DNA from: Oscillospiraceae bacterium
Lineage (GTDB): Bacteria; Bacillota; Clostridia; Oscillospirales; CAG-272
NCBI GenBank assembly: GCA_015064695.1
Contig: SVRS01000012.1
Coordinates: 1-49,795 of the forward strand
Reading direction: 5' to 3'
DNA length: 49,795 nucleotides
In this document: positions 17,008-23,921 of the stretch, in pieces
Numbering within the stretch: the first letter of the stretch is position 1
Layout: the number at the start of each line of letters is the position of its first letter
Notes under the pieces: generated by a model
Told to the model about the DNA's origin: nothing
Database searches by the model: none
What the model saw: the letters and a program-made list of their open reading frames with translations, nothing else
Program-made: the position numbers and the translations under genes

Positions 17008-18171
17008 ATGATCTACGCCGATTACGCCGCCACCCACCCTCTCCGTGCCGTCGCCCGCGAGGCCATGACTGCTTCTCTTGACCTATGGGGCAATCCCTCC
17101 TCCCTCCACGCCGCAGGGCGGAATGCTCGCGAGGCCCTGGAGGGAGCCCGCGCCACGGTTGCCCGCCTCATAGGGGCGTCACCCTCCGAGATCGTTTTCA
17201 CCTCGGGCGGGAGCGAGTCCAATACCGCCGCCATTCGTTCGGCGGCCCTGCACGGCGCGCGGGAAGGAAAGCGGCATATTCTCTCCACTGTCATAGAGCA
17301 TCCCTCGGTGCTGAATACTCTCCATGCCCTGTCCGTCGAGGGCTTTGAGGTGGCGCTTTTGCCCGTCACCTCCGACGGGTATATCAATGCCCCGCAGGTG
17401 GCGGCTGCCATCCGCCCCGACACGGCCTTGGTCACCGTCATGCACGCAAACAACGAGATCGGTACCGTCCAGCCCATCCGCGAGATCGCCGCCGTTTGCC
17501 GTCGGCGGGGTGTGCCGTTCCACACCGACGCCGTCCAGACCGTGGGGCATATCTCTGTCAATGCCACCGAGTTGGGGGTGGATACCCTGTCCTTCTCGGG
17601 CCATAAGTTCGGCGGGCCCCACGGTATCGGGGTGCTGTACGTCCGCAAGGGAGCCCCTTTCACCCCTCTCATCCCGGGCGGGCACCAGGAGGCGGGCCGC
17701 CGTGCGGGCACAGAAAATCTCCTTTGTGCGGTGGGCCTGGCCGCCGCTCTGGAGGAGGCCGTCAACACCATGGACGGGACGGGCGTCCTCCTTCGCTCCC
17801 TGTCCAATGCGCTGGCGGGCAACCTGCTGAACGCAATCCCAAGCATCCGCCTTAACGGCTGTCCACGTTGTATGTCTCCTTACTGCGATTCGCCCTGCTC
17901 CCTCCCCCATATCGTTAGCCTGACCTTCGACGGCATCGATGGGGAAGCACTGGTCTACCGCTTGGATACCGAGGGCATCGCCGTCTCGGCGGGCTCGGCC
18001 TGCACCGCAGGTTCTCCCGATCCCAGCCACGTCATCACGGCCCTGGGGCTTGATCCCGAGACCGCCCTCGGCACCATTCGTATCTCCCTTGGTGCGGACA
18101 ACACCGACGAGGATATCGCCCGTATGACCGAGGCGATCGTGCGTCTTGTTACCGATCTCCAGGCATTCTGA
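17008..18171 (+). CDS. NifS/IscS-type cysteine desulfurase with Cys-rich insert
   Basis: A 387-residue PLP enzyme that removes sulfur from cysteine and carries it as a persulfide. K200 in SFSGHKFGGP binds PLP, H98 (EHPS) stacks on the cofactor, and C332 in SAGSACTAGS is the catalytic Cys on the flexible loop. Residues 285-297 carry four Cys spaced C-x2-C-x4-C-x3-C where homologues usually read a short loop such as NG-P; this could hold a metal or relay sulfur. AAAGGAG precedes ATG 17008. No iscU follows, so it is more likely a tRNA-thiolation or thiamine sulfur donor than the main Fe-S enzyme, which is inference. Confidence 0.93.
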   Translation: MIYADYAATHPLRAVAREAMTASLDLWGNPSSLHAAGRNAREALEGARATVARLIGASPSEIVFTSGGSESNTAAIRSAALHGAREGKRHILSTVIEHPSVLNTLHALSVEGFEVALLPVTSDGYINAPQVAAAIRPDTALVTVMHANNEIGTVQPIREIAAVCRRRGVPFHTDAVQTVGHISVNATELGVDTLSFSGHKFGGPHGIGVLYVRKGAPFTPLIPGGHQEAGRRAGTENLLCAVGLAAALEEAVNTMDGTGVLLRSLSNALAGNLLNAIPSIRLNGCPRCMSPYCDSPCSLPHIVSLTFDGIDGEALVYRLDTEGIAVSAGSACTAGSPDPSHVITALGLDPETALGTIRISLGADNTDEDIARMTEAIVRLVTDLQAF

Positions 18172-18183
18172 AAGGAAAGGACC

Positions 18184-19014
18184 ATGTTTACCGATACTCA
18201 CGCCCATTATTTCGACAAAAAATTCGACACCCTGGACGGCGGCGCCGACGCGCTGCTGGACTCTCCCGACTTCCGCGCCGTTACCCGCGCCGTGATCAAC
18301 GTGGGCACCAATCTGCAAAACAGCCGTACCGCCGTGGCCCAGGCGGGGAAGTACCCCTTTATGGCCGCCGCCGTGGGCATCCATCCCGAGGACGCCCAGG
18401 GCCTCCCCGACGGTACTCCCCTCGATCCCGACACCGAGCTGACCGCCCTCCGTGAGTGGCTGTCGGATCCTGCCGCCCGTCGGCGGGATAAGATCGTGGC
18501 CATCGGGGAGATCGGCCTGGACTACTACTGGGAGCCCATGGATAAGCCCCTGCAAAAAGCCTTTTTTGAGGGGCAATTGGCCCTGGCCTCCGAGCTGGAT
18601 CTGCCGGTTCTCATTCATGACCGTGAGGCTCACGGGGATTGCTTCGACACCGTTTTGAAATACCCCTCTGTGCGCGGCGTGTTCCACGGGTACAGCGGCT
18701 CGGCGGAAATGGCCAAGGAGCTTACTAAGCGCGGCTGGTACATTGCCTTCGGCGGCGCTTCCACCTTCAAGAATGCCCAGCGGGTGCGGTCGGTGGTGGC
18801 CTCGGTGGACGTAAATCGACTCCTGCTGGAGACCGACTGCCCCTACATGGCTCCCGTCCCCCACAGAGGGAAGATCAACCACTCGGGGCTCATCCCCTAC
18901 ATCGCTGAGGTGATCGCCCCTCTCCACGGCATGACCGTAGAGGAGCTTTCCGAGGTGACCAATCGGAACGCCGAGGAATTATTTGGGCTTTCTGCGATGT
19001 TGAGCCCCTTCTGA
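18184..19014 (+). CDS. TatD family metal-dependent hydrolase
   Basis: A 276-residue TIM-barrel metallohydrolase; family members are 3'-5' DNases or RNases. Metal ligands are visible in THAHYFD (residue 4 onward), GEIGLDYYW (about 108-116), HDR (about 144), FHGYSG (about 166) and the final LETDCPYMAPVPHRGK (about 220). Length is slightly above the usual 255-265. It begins 12 bp after the desulfurase stop, behind GAAAGGAAAGGA, so the two form one unit. No terminator is obvious after it; a consensus promoter for a small RNA starts 60 bp later. Confidence 0.94.
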   Translation: MFTDTHAHYFDKKFDTLDGGADALLDSPDFRAVTRAVINVGTNLQNSRTAVAQAGKYPFMAAAVGIHPEDAQGLPDGTPLDPDTELTALREWLSDPAARRRDKIVAIGEIGLDYYWEPMDKPLQKAFFEGQLALASELDLPVLIHDREAHGDCFDTVLKYPSVRGVFHGYSGSAEMAKELTKRGWYIAFGGASTFKNAQRVRSVVASVDVNRLLLETDCPYMAPVPHRGKINHSGLIPYIAEVIAPLHGMTVEELSEVTNRNAEELFGLSAMLSPF

Positions 19015-19076
19015 TCTCGGGAAAAGGGAACGTCCATACAGTTGTTTTTTGTAATAAAAAAATACGGCAAAAGGTA

Positions 19077-19105
19077 TTGACAAATCAAACCTTATGCCGT
19101 ATAAT
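19077..19105 (+). promoter_or_regulatory. Consensus promoter of the antitoxin RNA
   Basis: TTGACA (19077-19082) and TATAAT (19100-19105) match consensus with a 17-bp spacer. Both this promoter and the opposing toxin promoter contain ATTGACAAATCAA, so the two -35 regions share a common origin. Transcription should begin near 19112, and no coding frame follows. Confidence 0.85.
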
Positions 19106-19111
19106 ATAAGC

Positions 19112-19204
19112 AGGAAGGCTACCGATACGGTTGCTTCCCCTTTAAGCTAAAGAAATAATCGCCTTTAACTTGCGAGGTAGCGGGCGGTTATTTCTTTTTA
19201 TTAT
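19112..19204 (+). ncRNA. Putative antisense antitoxin RNA of a type I TA locus
   Basis: A predicted RNA of about 93 nt. Its 5' part folds into a hairpin (GGAAGGCTACCG / CGGTTGCTTCC around ATA). Its 3' end is an intrinsic terminator: AAAGAAATAATCGCC (19149-19163) pairs with GGCGGTTATTTCTTT (19183-19197, one G-U pair) and a T-rich tail follows. The terminator arm is antisense to the last codons of the toxin gene. The 5' segment at 19108-19124 recurs at 19353-19369 with 15 of 17 bases matching; that second copy lies in the toxin mRNA leader on the opposite strand, so this RNA can also pair with the leader. Confidence 0.75.
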
Positions 19205-19286
19205 TCTGAAAGATCAGAACGACGAGCGCAATCAGATCGACGATCAGTGCACAGAAGGCTAAAAGCACTTCAATAGTTACGTACAT
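19188..19286 (-). CDS. Small hydrophobic toxin peptide, type I TA (holin-like toxin type)
   Basis: A 32-residue peptide. It starts MYVTIEVLLAF, has one membrane helix (about residues 5-26, mainly Leu, Val, Ile and Ala with one Asp), and ends QNNKKK. This is the form of Clostridia holin-like toxin peptides and, more loosely, of Fst and TxpA. The ribosome binding site AGGGGAGGTGAT nearly matches the full anti-Shine-Dalgarno complement. The mRNA leader is about 140 nt with several hairpins, which is usual for type I toxins whose translation is held back. The convergent RNA at 19112-19204 overlaps its 3' end. Excess peptide is expected to insert in the membrane and depolarise it. Confidence 0.75.
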   Translation of the reverse strand: MYVTIEVLLAFCALIVDLIALVVLIFQNNKKK

Positions 19287-19352
19287 TCCATCACCTCCCC
19301 TCTGTTTCCGTCGGGAAAGGCTTCAAAACAATGAAAAAACTTTCCCGAAAAC

Positions 19353-19369
19353 AAGCAGGAAAGCAACCG
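19353..19369. repeat. Direct repeat of antitoxin 5' segment in toxin leader
   Basis: AAGCAGGAAAGCAACCG here and AAGCAGGAAGGCTACCG at 19108-19124 agree at 15 of 17 positions. Because the toxin mRNA is read from the other strand, the antitoxin RNA can pair with this leader segment (one G-U, one mismatch). Direct repeats placed this way are the hallmark of the par/fst type I system. Confidence 0.7.
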
Positions 19370-19432
19370 CACCGCGTGACTGCCCCAAAGAGCAGTCGGC
19401 TGTCCTCTCGGACAGTCGGTAGCCCACCGATC

Positions 19433-19461
19433 ATTTTAACACGTTTGCCTTGATTTGTCAA
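19433..19461 (-). promoter_or_regulatory. Promoter of the toxin mRNA
   Basis: On the minus strand TTGACA (19456-19461) and TAAAAT (19433-19438) are 17 bp apart. Transcription would start near 19426 and run through a leader with hairpins such as CTGTCC-GAG-GGACAG and GACTGC...GCAGTC before the ribosome binding site. Confidence 0.75.
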
Positions 19462-19567
19462 TACACTTTTCCCGCCCGTGATCTTCTTAGGTGGGATTTT
19501 GTTATATTTCAACAAAAAGCGCCCGGTATTTTCTACGTTTTACCGTGTAAAATTTCGGCTAACTATC

Positions 19568-19596
19568 TTGAAAAAAACGCGGCAATGTAGTATAAT
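19568..19596 (+). promoter_or_regulatory. Sigma-A promoter of the EF-G-like gene
   Basis: TTGAAA (19568-19573) and TATAAT (19591-19596) are spaced by 17 bp. The leader of about 147 bases to the start at 19750 contains small hairpins and ends in AAAGGTGA, a good ribosome binding site. Confidence 0.8.
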
Positions 19597-19749
19597 AGTC
19601 ATGTTGTTTGATTATTGTACTGCAACATAGCGTTTTTTGCTCATTATGTACAAAATCGAAACGAAAATTTTACACCGAAAAAGAGAAAGGTGTTCGCCTC
19701 CGTCCCGGGGAGAGCTCGGGGTGCGGCAGGGGGACAAAGGTGAATCAAA

Positions 19750-21795
19750 ATGGCTGATTTCAACACCAAGCAACTCCGTAATCTGGCACTTCTCGGTCAC
19801 GGCGGATCCGGTAAGACCTCGCTGGCTGAGGCTATGCTATTCATTGCAGGCGCGACTGACCGTCTGGGCACCATCGGCGGTTCGAACACCGTGTGTGACT
19901 ACGATGCCGAGGAAAAGGCAAGAGGCTTTACCCTCTCCGCTACCCCTGCGTTCATGTCCTGGAAGGACACCAAGATCAACGTGCTGGATACCCCCGGCTT
20001 CCTGGACTTCTCGGGTGAAGTCAAGCAGGCTGTCCGCGTGGCTGATGCCGCCGTGATCTGCGTAGACGGTAAGGCGGGTGTTGAGGTTGGTACTGAGCTG
20101 GCGTGGGATTATGCTTGCGCAGCCGGTATTCCCAAGGCTTTCTTTATCAATAAGTGCGACGATCCCGAGACCAAGTTCGCCCGCGTGTTCCACCAGATCC
20201 ACGCAACCTTCGGCGTATCCGTTTGCCCCGTGTTCATTCCCGTGGAGACCGGTAAGGACGTCACCATGATCGACCTGATCGATATGCAGGCCTTCAAGTA
20301 CGACGAGAAGGGCAAGAGAGCCGGCGTCGCTATGAAGATCAACTGGGAGCAGACCGCTCACGACTACAAGGATGCCCTCAACGAGGCTCTGGCCGGTACC
20401 TCCGACGATCTCATGATGAAATACTTCGAGGGTGAGTCCTTTACCAAGGAGGAGGCAGTAGAGGCGCTCCATAACGGTATCATTGAGGGTACTATCGTGC
20501 CCGTATATTGCGGTTCCGCCACCAATATGTGGGGCGTGGTCGCTATGCTGGATGCCATCGCAGGCTCCTTCCCCCGTCCTACCGCCCGTAAGGTGGAGAA
20601 GGATCTGGGCGGTAAGCCCGTGGCCATCGATATGGAGGGGGATCCCGCTATCTTCGTCTACAAGACCATTGCCGATCCCTTCGTAGGAAAGATGTCCTTC
20701 TTTAAGGTCATGTCCGGCGTGCTGAAGAAGGATGCGACTCTCCGCAATGTCCGTACCGGCACTGCCGAGAAGATGTCCCATATCTACATTATGAAGGGCA
20801 AGGATCAGGTCGAGGTCGATGAGCTGGCTTGCGGTGATCTGGGTATGATCGCTAAGCTGAATGACACCAACACCAACGATACCCTGCGTGCCTCCGGTGA
20901 CACCGTATACGCGCCCGTTAAGTATGCAACTCCCTACATGTGCAAGGGTATTACCCCCGAGACCGCCAAGGACGAATCCAAGATCTCCCAGGCCATCGCC
21001 AAGATGCTGGAGGAGGATATGACTCTCCGTTATGAGAACAACCCCGAGACCAAGCAGATGTGCATCTACGGTATCGGTGATATGCACCTGTCCGTCCTGT
21101 GTGCCAAGCTGAAGTCCCGCTTCGGTACCTCCGTCAAGCTGGATGAGCCCAAGATCCCTTATCGCGAGAAGATCACCAAGCCCTGCGACGTGGAAGGTAA
21201 GCACAAGAAGCAGAACGGCGGCTCCGGCCAGTACGGTCACGTCAAGATCCGCTTCGCTCCCGGTGAGGACGAGGGCCTGACCTTCGTGGATGCCACCGTG
21301 GGCGGCTCCGTGCCCAAGAACTTCATTCCTCACGTCCAGAAGGGTTTGGAGGATGCCATGGTAAAGGGCGCCGCCGGTTATCCCCTGGTTCAGCTGAAGG
21401 CCGAGCTGTACGACGGTAGCTACCACGCCGTTGACTCCGACGAAATGTCCTTCAAAACCGCCGCCAACCTGGCTTACAAGAAGTGCCTGGAGCAGTCCGC
21501 TCCCGTTCTTCTGGAGCCCGTGGGCGATCTGTCGGTCACGATTCCCGATGCTCTGGTGGGCGACGTTATGGGCGATTTGAACAAGCGCCGCGGTAGTGTT
21601 ATGGGTATGCACCCCTACGAGGGCAAGATTGGCTACACCACGATCCAGGCAATGGCTCCCAAGTCCGAGCTGGCTGACTACCCCATCTCCCTGCGCGCCA
21701 TGTCCCAGGGTCGCGGCTGGTTCGACTATGAGGTCACCGGCTATGACGTAGTGCCCAAGAACGTGCAGGACAAGATCATCGCCGCACAGCAGTAA
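19750..21795 (+). CDS. Elongation factor G-like GTPase (EF-G paralogue)
   Basis: A 681-residue translational GTPase with the full five-domain EF-G order. The P-loop is GHGGSGKT (residues 16-23) and the base-specificity motif is NKCD (134-137). Switch II reads DTPGFLDF (80-87): the catalytic His after DTPG is Phe (residue 84), and the P-loop differs from the GHIDAGKT of canonical EF-G. Both are seen in the EF-G-like/EF-G2 subfamily, whose members often have weak GTPase activity and unclear roles. It is therefore unlikely to be the only EF-G of the cell, and the rps-fusA-tuf neighbourhood is absent. It has its own promoter and terminator. Confidence 0.92.
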   Translation: MADFNTKQLRNLALLGHGGSGKTSLAEAMLFIAGATDRLGTIGGSNTVCDYDAEEKARGFTLSATPAFMSWKDTKINVLDTPGFLDFSGEVKQAVRVADAAVICVDGKAGVEVGTELAWDYACAAGIPKAFFINKCDDPETKFARVFHQIHATFGVSVCPVFIPVETGKDVTMIDLIDMQAFKYDEKGKRAGVAMKINWEQTAHDYKDALNEALAGTSDDLMMKYFEGESFTKEEAVEALHNGIIEGTIVPVYCGSATNMWGVVAMLDAIAGSFPRPTARKVEKDLGGKPVAIDMEGDPAIFVYKTIADPFVGKMSFFKVMSGVLKKDATLRNVRTGTAEKMSHIYIMKGKDQVEVDELACGDLGMIAKLNDTNTNDTLRASGDTVYAPVKYATPYMCKGITPETAKDESKISQAIAKMLEEDMTLRYENNPETKQMCIYGIGDMHLSVLCAKLKSRFGTSVKLDEPKIPYREKITKPCDVEGKHKKQNGGSGQYGHVKIRFAPGEDEGLTFVDATVGGSVPKNFIPHVQKGLEDAMVKGAAGYPLVQLKAELYDGSYHAVDSDEMSFKTAANLAYKKCLEQSAPVLLEPVGDLSVTIPDALVGDVMGDLNKRRGSVMGMHPYEGKIGYTTIQAMAPKSELADYPISLRAMSQGRGWFDYEVTGYDVVPKNVQDKIIAAQQ

Positions 21796-21807
21796 TTCCA
21801 TAACCTG

Positions 21808-21839
21808 CGAGAAGCCTCCTTCGGGGGGCTTCTCGTTTT
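21808..21839 (+). terminator. Terminator of the EF-G-like gene
   Basis: The stem CGAGAAGCCTCC pairs with GGGGGCTTCTCG around TTCG and is followed by TTTT. It begins 13 bp after the stop codon. Confidence 0.88.
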
Positions 21840-21881
21840 GGGCGGGATGACGTATTGACGGGATGGACAAAATATGGTATA

Positions 21882-21936
21882 GGGTGCCTCTAAAGATTCA
21901 TTGCACGAAGTGCCGGCGGAATCTTTAGAGATCCCC
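21882..21936 (-). mobile_element. Degenerate, internally deleted copy of the MITE family
   Basis: This 55-bp stretch keeps both ends of the family (GGGTGCCTCTAAAGATTCAT and AATCTTTAGAGATCCCC) but lacks the central 110 bp. No 4-bp target duplication is visible. Its ends are still complementary (TCTAAAGATTC / GAATCTTTAGA). It lies between the EF-G-like gene and the spoIIA operon. Confidence 0.65.
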
Positions 21937-21961
21937 ACCAAAAATCTCAAAAAAAATATCA

Positions 21962-22007
21962 CCCCCCGCGCAAAGCGACAAGCTTTGCGAGGGGGTTGTG
22001 TTATACT
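21962..22007 (+). promoter_or_regulatory. spoIIA promoter region with upstream palindrome
   Basis: TGTTATACT (21999-22007) is an extended -10 element 33 bp before the spoIIAA start. Directly upstream is an imperfect palindrome (CCCGCGCAAAGC / GCTTTGCGAGGGG, about 21965-21994). In Bacillus this operon is driven by sigma-H with Spo0A; I cannot identify a certain Spo0A box here. The palindrome could be a regulator site or a minus-strand terminator. Confidence 0.5.
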
Positions 22008-22039
22008 ATGGGCAAAAGCTACGTGAAAGGAAGTGTAAC

Positions 22040-22534
22040 ATGCAACCCAAAACCGAACTGACCTCCCGCGAGCGGGCAAAATTCCTCTGCGATACGGCGG
22101 GGAGTATTCTGTCCATTCGCGTGCGCGGGGAGATCGATCATCATACCGCATCGGATATCCGACGGGGCATTGACGGTATCCTCTTTGAAAAGCAACCCAA
22201 AAGGCTGATTCTGGATCTGTCGGCGGTCAGCTTTATGGATTCCTCCGGATTGGGGCTGATTATGGGCCGCTATTCGGTTATGAAGGAGCTGGGAGGCGAA
22301 ATGATCGTCTGGAATCCCTCCCCGGAAACCCGATCCATCCTGACCCTGGCCGGTATGGAGCGGATGGTGCGCATTGAGTACCCGGAGGGATGCGTACCTG
22401 CCATCGTGCCCCCGAATGCTTCGGGACAGGCCGTGGCTCAAACGAGGAGAAGGACAAACGCAGGAGGCGGCTCCGGTCGCTCCGCAACTCCAAGACGGAA
22501 GGCCAAGCAGGTCAGAAAGGAGGAGAAGATATGA
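22040..22534 (+). CDS. spoIIAA: Anti-sigma F factor antagonist SpoIIAA
   Basis: A 164-residue STAS-domain protein (about residues 15-115). When dephosphorylated by SpoIIE in the forespore it binds SpoIIAB and frees sigma F. The phosphorylation site lies in FMDSSGLGLIMGRY, probably S69. A basic, Arg- and Gln-rich tail of about 40 residues (RRRTNAGG...RRKAKQ) follows the STAS fold; it is absent from the 117-residue Bacillus protein and is unusual. AAAGGAAG precedes the ATG at 22040. The stop overlaps the spoIIAB start (ATGA). Confidence 0.93.
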   Translation: MQPKTELTSRERAKFLCDTAGSILSIRVRGEIDHHTASDIRRGIDGILFEKQPKRLILDLSAVSFMDSSGLGLIMGRYSVMKELGGEMIVWNPSPETRSILTLAGMERMVRIEYPEGCVPAIVPPNASGQAVAQTRRRTNAGGGSGRSATPRRKAKQVRKEEKI

Positions 22535-23001
22535 GCCGAAGCGGGCAATTTTCCAAGGATGTTCTGAATAAAATGCGGATGCAGCTGCCGGCCCTGTCGG
22601 TGAACGAGGGCATGGCGCGAGCTGCCGTGGCGGCCTTTGTGTCCCAGCTGGATCCCGGCGTGACCGAGGTGGCGGATATCAAGTGCGCTGTTTCCGAGGC
22701 GGTGACCAACGCCATCGTTCACGGCTACCGTGATAGGGAGGAAATGGGTACCATTACGGTCACGGTGAGCATACTGGCGGGACGCGCGGTGAAGATTGAG
22801 ATCAAGGACAAGGGCTGCGGAATTCCCAACGTTGCCGAAGCGCGTAAGCCCTTGTATACCACCGATGCTGCCGGTGAACGAAGCGGCATGGGCTTTACCG
22901 TCATGGAGAGCTTTACGGACGCCCTGCGCGTTACCTCTAAGGTAGGAAAGGGAACCACGGTGGTGATGTTCAAGAAGCTATCGGAGCGAGGACGGATCTA
23001 G
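22531..23001 (+). CDS. spoIIAB: Anti-sigma F factor SpoIIAB
   Basis: A 156-residue GHKL-type serine kinase that holds sigma F inactive and phosphorylates SpoIIAA. The N-box is SEAVTNAIVHGY (about residues 59-70), the G1 box DKGCGIPN and the G2 box GERSGMGFTVMESF, all intact. The ATG overlaps the spoIIAA stop by 4 bp and GGAGGAG lies just before it, giving translational coupling that fits the fixed stoichiometry needed. A 60-bp gap with a stem-loop separates it from sigF, wider than in Bacillus. Confidence 0.95.
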   Translation: MSRSGQFSKDVLNKMRMQLPALSVNEGMARAAVAAFVSQLDPGVTEVADIKCAVSEAVTNAIVHGYRDREEMGTITVTVSILAGRAVKIEIKDKGCGIPNVAEARKPLYTTDAAGERSGMGFTVMESFTDALRVTSKVGKGTTVVMFKKLSERGRI

Positions 23002-23006
23002 TACAT

Positions 23007-23041
23007 AGGAGATTCCGGCAGGAAATCAGAGATCTCCTTTT
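23007..23041 (+). other. Stem-loop between spoIIAB and sigF
   Basis: AGGAGAT (23007-23013) pairs with ATCTCCT (23032-23038), followed by TTT. The 18-base loop is long, so it would be a weak terminator or attenuator. It could lower sigF expression relative to its anti-sigma factor. Confidence 0.45.
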
Positions 23042-23061
23042 CAAAAACAGGAGGCATAATT

Positions 23062-23853
23062 ATGACTGAATCCGAAGCATTCGACCTCGCAACGGAAAAC
23101 AATATCGAAACGGCAAGTACTGCCGGTGACCCCCGTTTTTCACAAAATATATCGCTCGTTGCCCTGGCTCAAAGCGGAGACAAGGCGGCTATGGAGAGGC
23201 TGGTTTTGGATAACATGGGGCTGGTGCGGACGGTGGCGGTGAAATTCCGCGATCGCGGCACGGAGTTTGAGGATCTGATGCAGATCGGCACGCTGGGCAT
23301 GATCAAGGCCATTCACAGCTTTGATACCTCCCGTGGTACCGCCTTTTCTACCTATGCCGTGCCCTTGATCGTGGGGGAGATCCGTCGTCACCTGCGGGAT
23401 GACGGTCTCATCCGTGTTAGCCGGGGAACCCGCCATACGGGCATTCTTTTGATGCGGGAAAAGAGCCGCATCGCGACGGAGGAGGGAAGGGAGGCCACCG
23501 TGGGTGAACTGGCCGCCGCTGTTGGAGTCAGCATCGAGGAGGCGGCCGTGGCGCTGGAGGCCATGGCGCCGATCTCTTCTCTGTCGGATAATGCTTACGG
23601 CGAGGATTCTCCCGAGCTTGGGGCCGTGATCCCCGATCGGGCAGACGCTGATGAAATGGCGCGCCGCATGGATAAGATCGCCTTGGCCCAGGTGATCAAT
23701 CAGCTTCCGCCCATGTGGCGAAAGATCATCCTGCTCCGCTACTACCGCGACATGACCCAACAGCAGGTGGCCGATCTCCTGGGACTCACCCAGGTCAAGG
23801 TCTCCCGGGAGGAGAAGAAGATCATGGCCTTCATGCGGGAGCGGTTGAGCTGA
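23062..23853 (+). CDS. sigF: Forespore RNA polymerase sigma factor SigF
   Basis: A 263-residue group 3 sigma factor (SpoIIAC) that starts forespore gene expression. Region 2 is complete (FEDLMQIGTLGMIKAIHSFD, then FSTYAVPLIVGEIRRHLRDD), region 3 follows, and region 4 carries the helix-turn-helix MTQQQVADLLGLTQVKVSREEKK. SigF and SigG are close, but the spoIIAA-spoIIAB-sigF order makes SigF the right call. CAGGAGG lies upstream of the ATG. A hairpin usable by both strands follows, as the next gene is convergent. Confidence 0.95.
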   Translation: MTESEAFDLATENNIETASTAGDPRFSQNISLVALAQSGDKAAMERLVLDNMGLVRTVAVKFRDRGTEFEDLMQIGTLGMIKAIHSFDTSRGTAFSTYAVPLIVGEIRRHLRDDGLIRVSRGTRHTGILLMREKSRIATEEGREATVGELAAAVGVSIEEAAVALEAMAPISSLSDNAYGEDSPELGAVIPDRADADEMARRMDKIALAQVINQLPPMWRKIILLRYYRDMTQQQVADLLGLTQVKVSREEKKIMAFMRERLS

Positions 23854-23881
23854 CGTCACGTCCTCGGCACCCACAAAAGAA

Positions 23882-23918
23882 AACCCCGTCAGCGGATTCA
23901 AAAACCGTTGACGGGGTT
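23882..23918. terminator. Bidirectional terminator between sigF and ECF gene
   Basis: AACCCCGTCAGCGG pairs with CCGTTGACGGGGTT around a 9-base loop. On the minus strand it is followed by TTCTTTTGTGG, on the plus strand by GGTTTATTT. It can end transcripts from both convergent operons. Confidence 0.8.
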
Positions 23919-23921
23919 GGT

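Noticed and set aside
19837..21870. A 677-codon open frame opposite the EF-G-like gene
   Set aside because: The translated sequence is rich in His, Gly, Leu and Gln with no family match; it mirrors conserved EF-G codons on the other strand.
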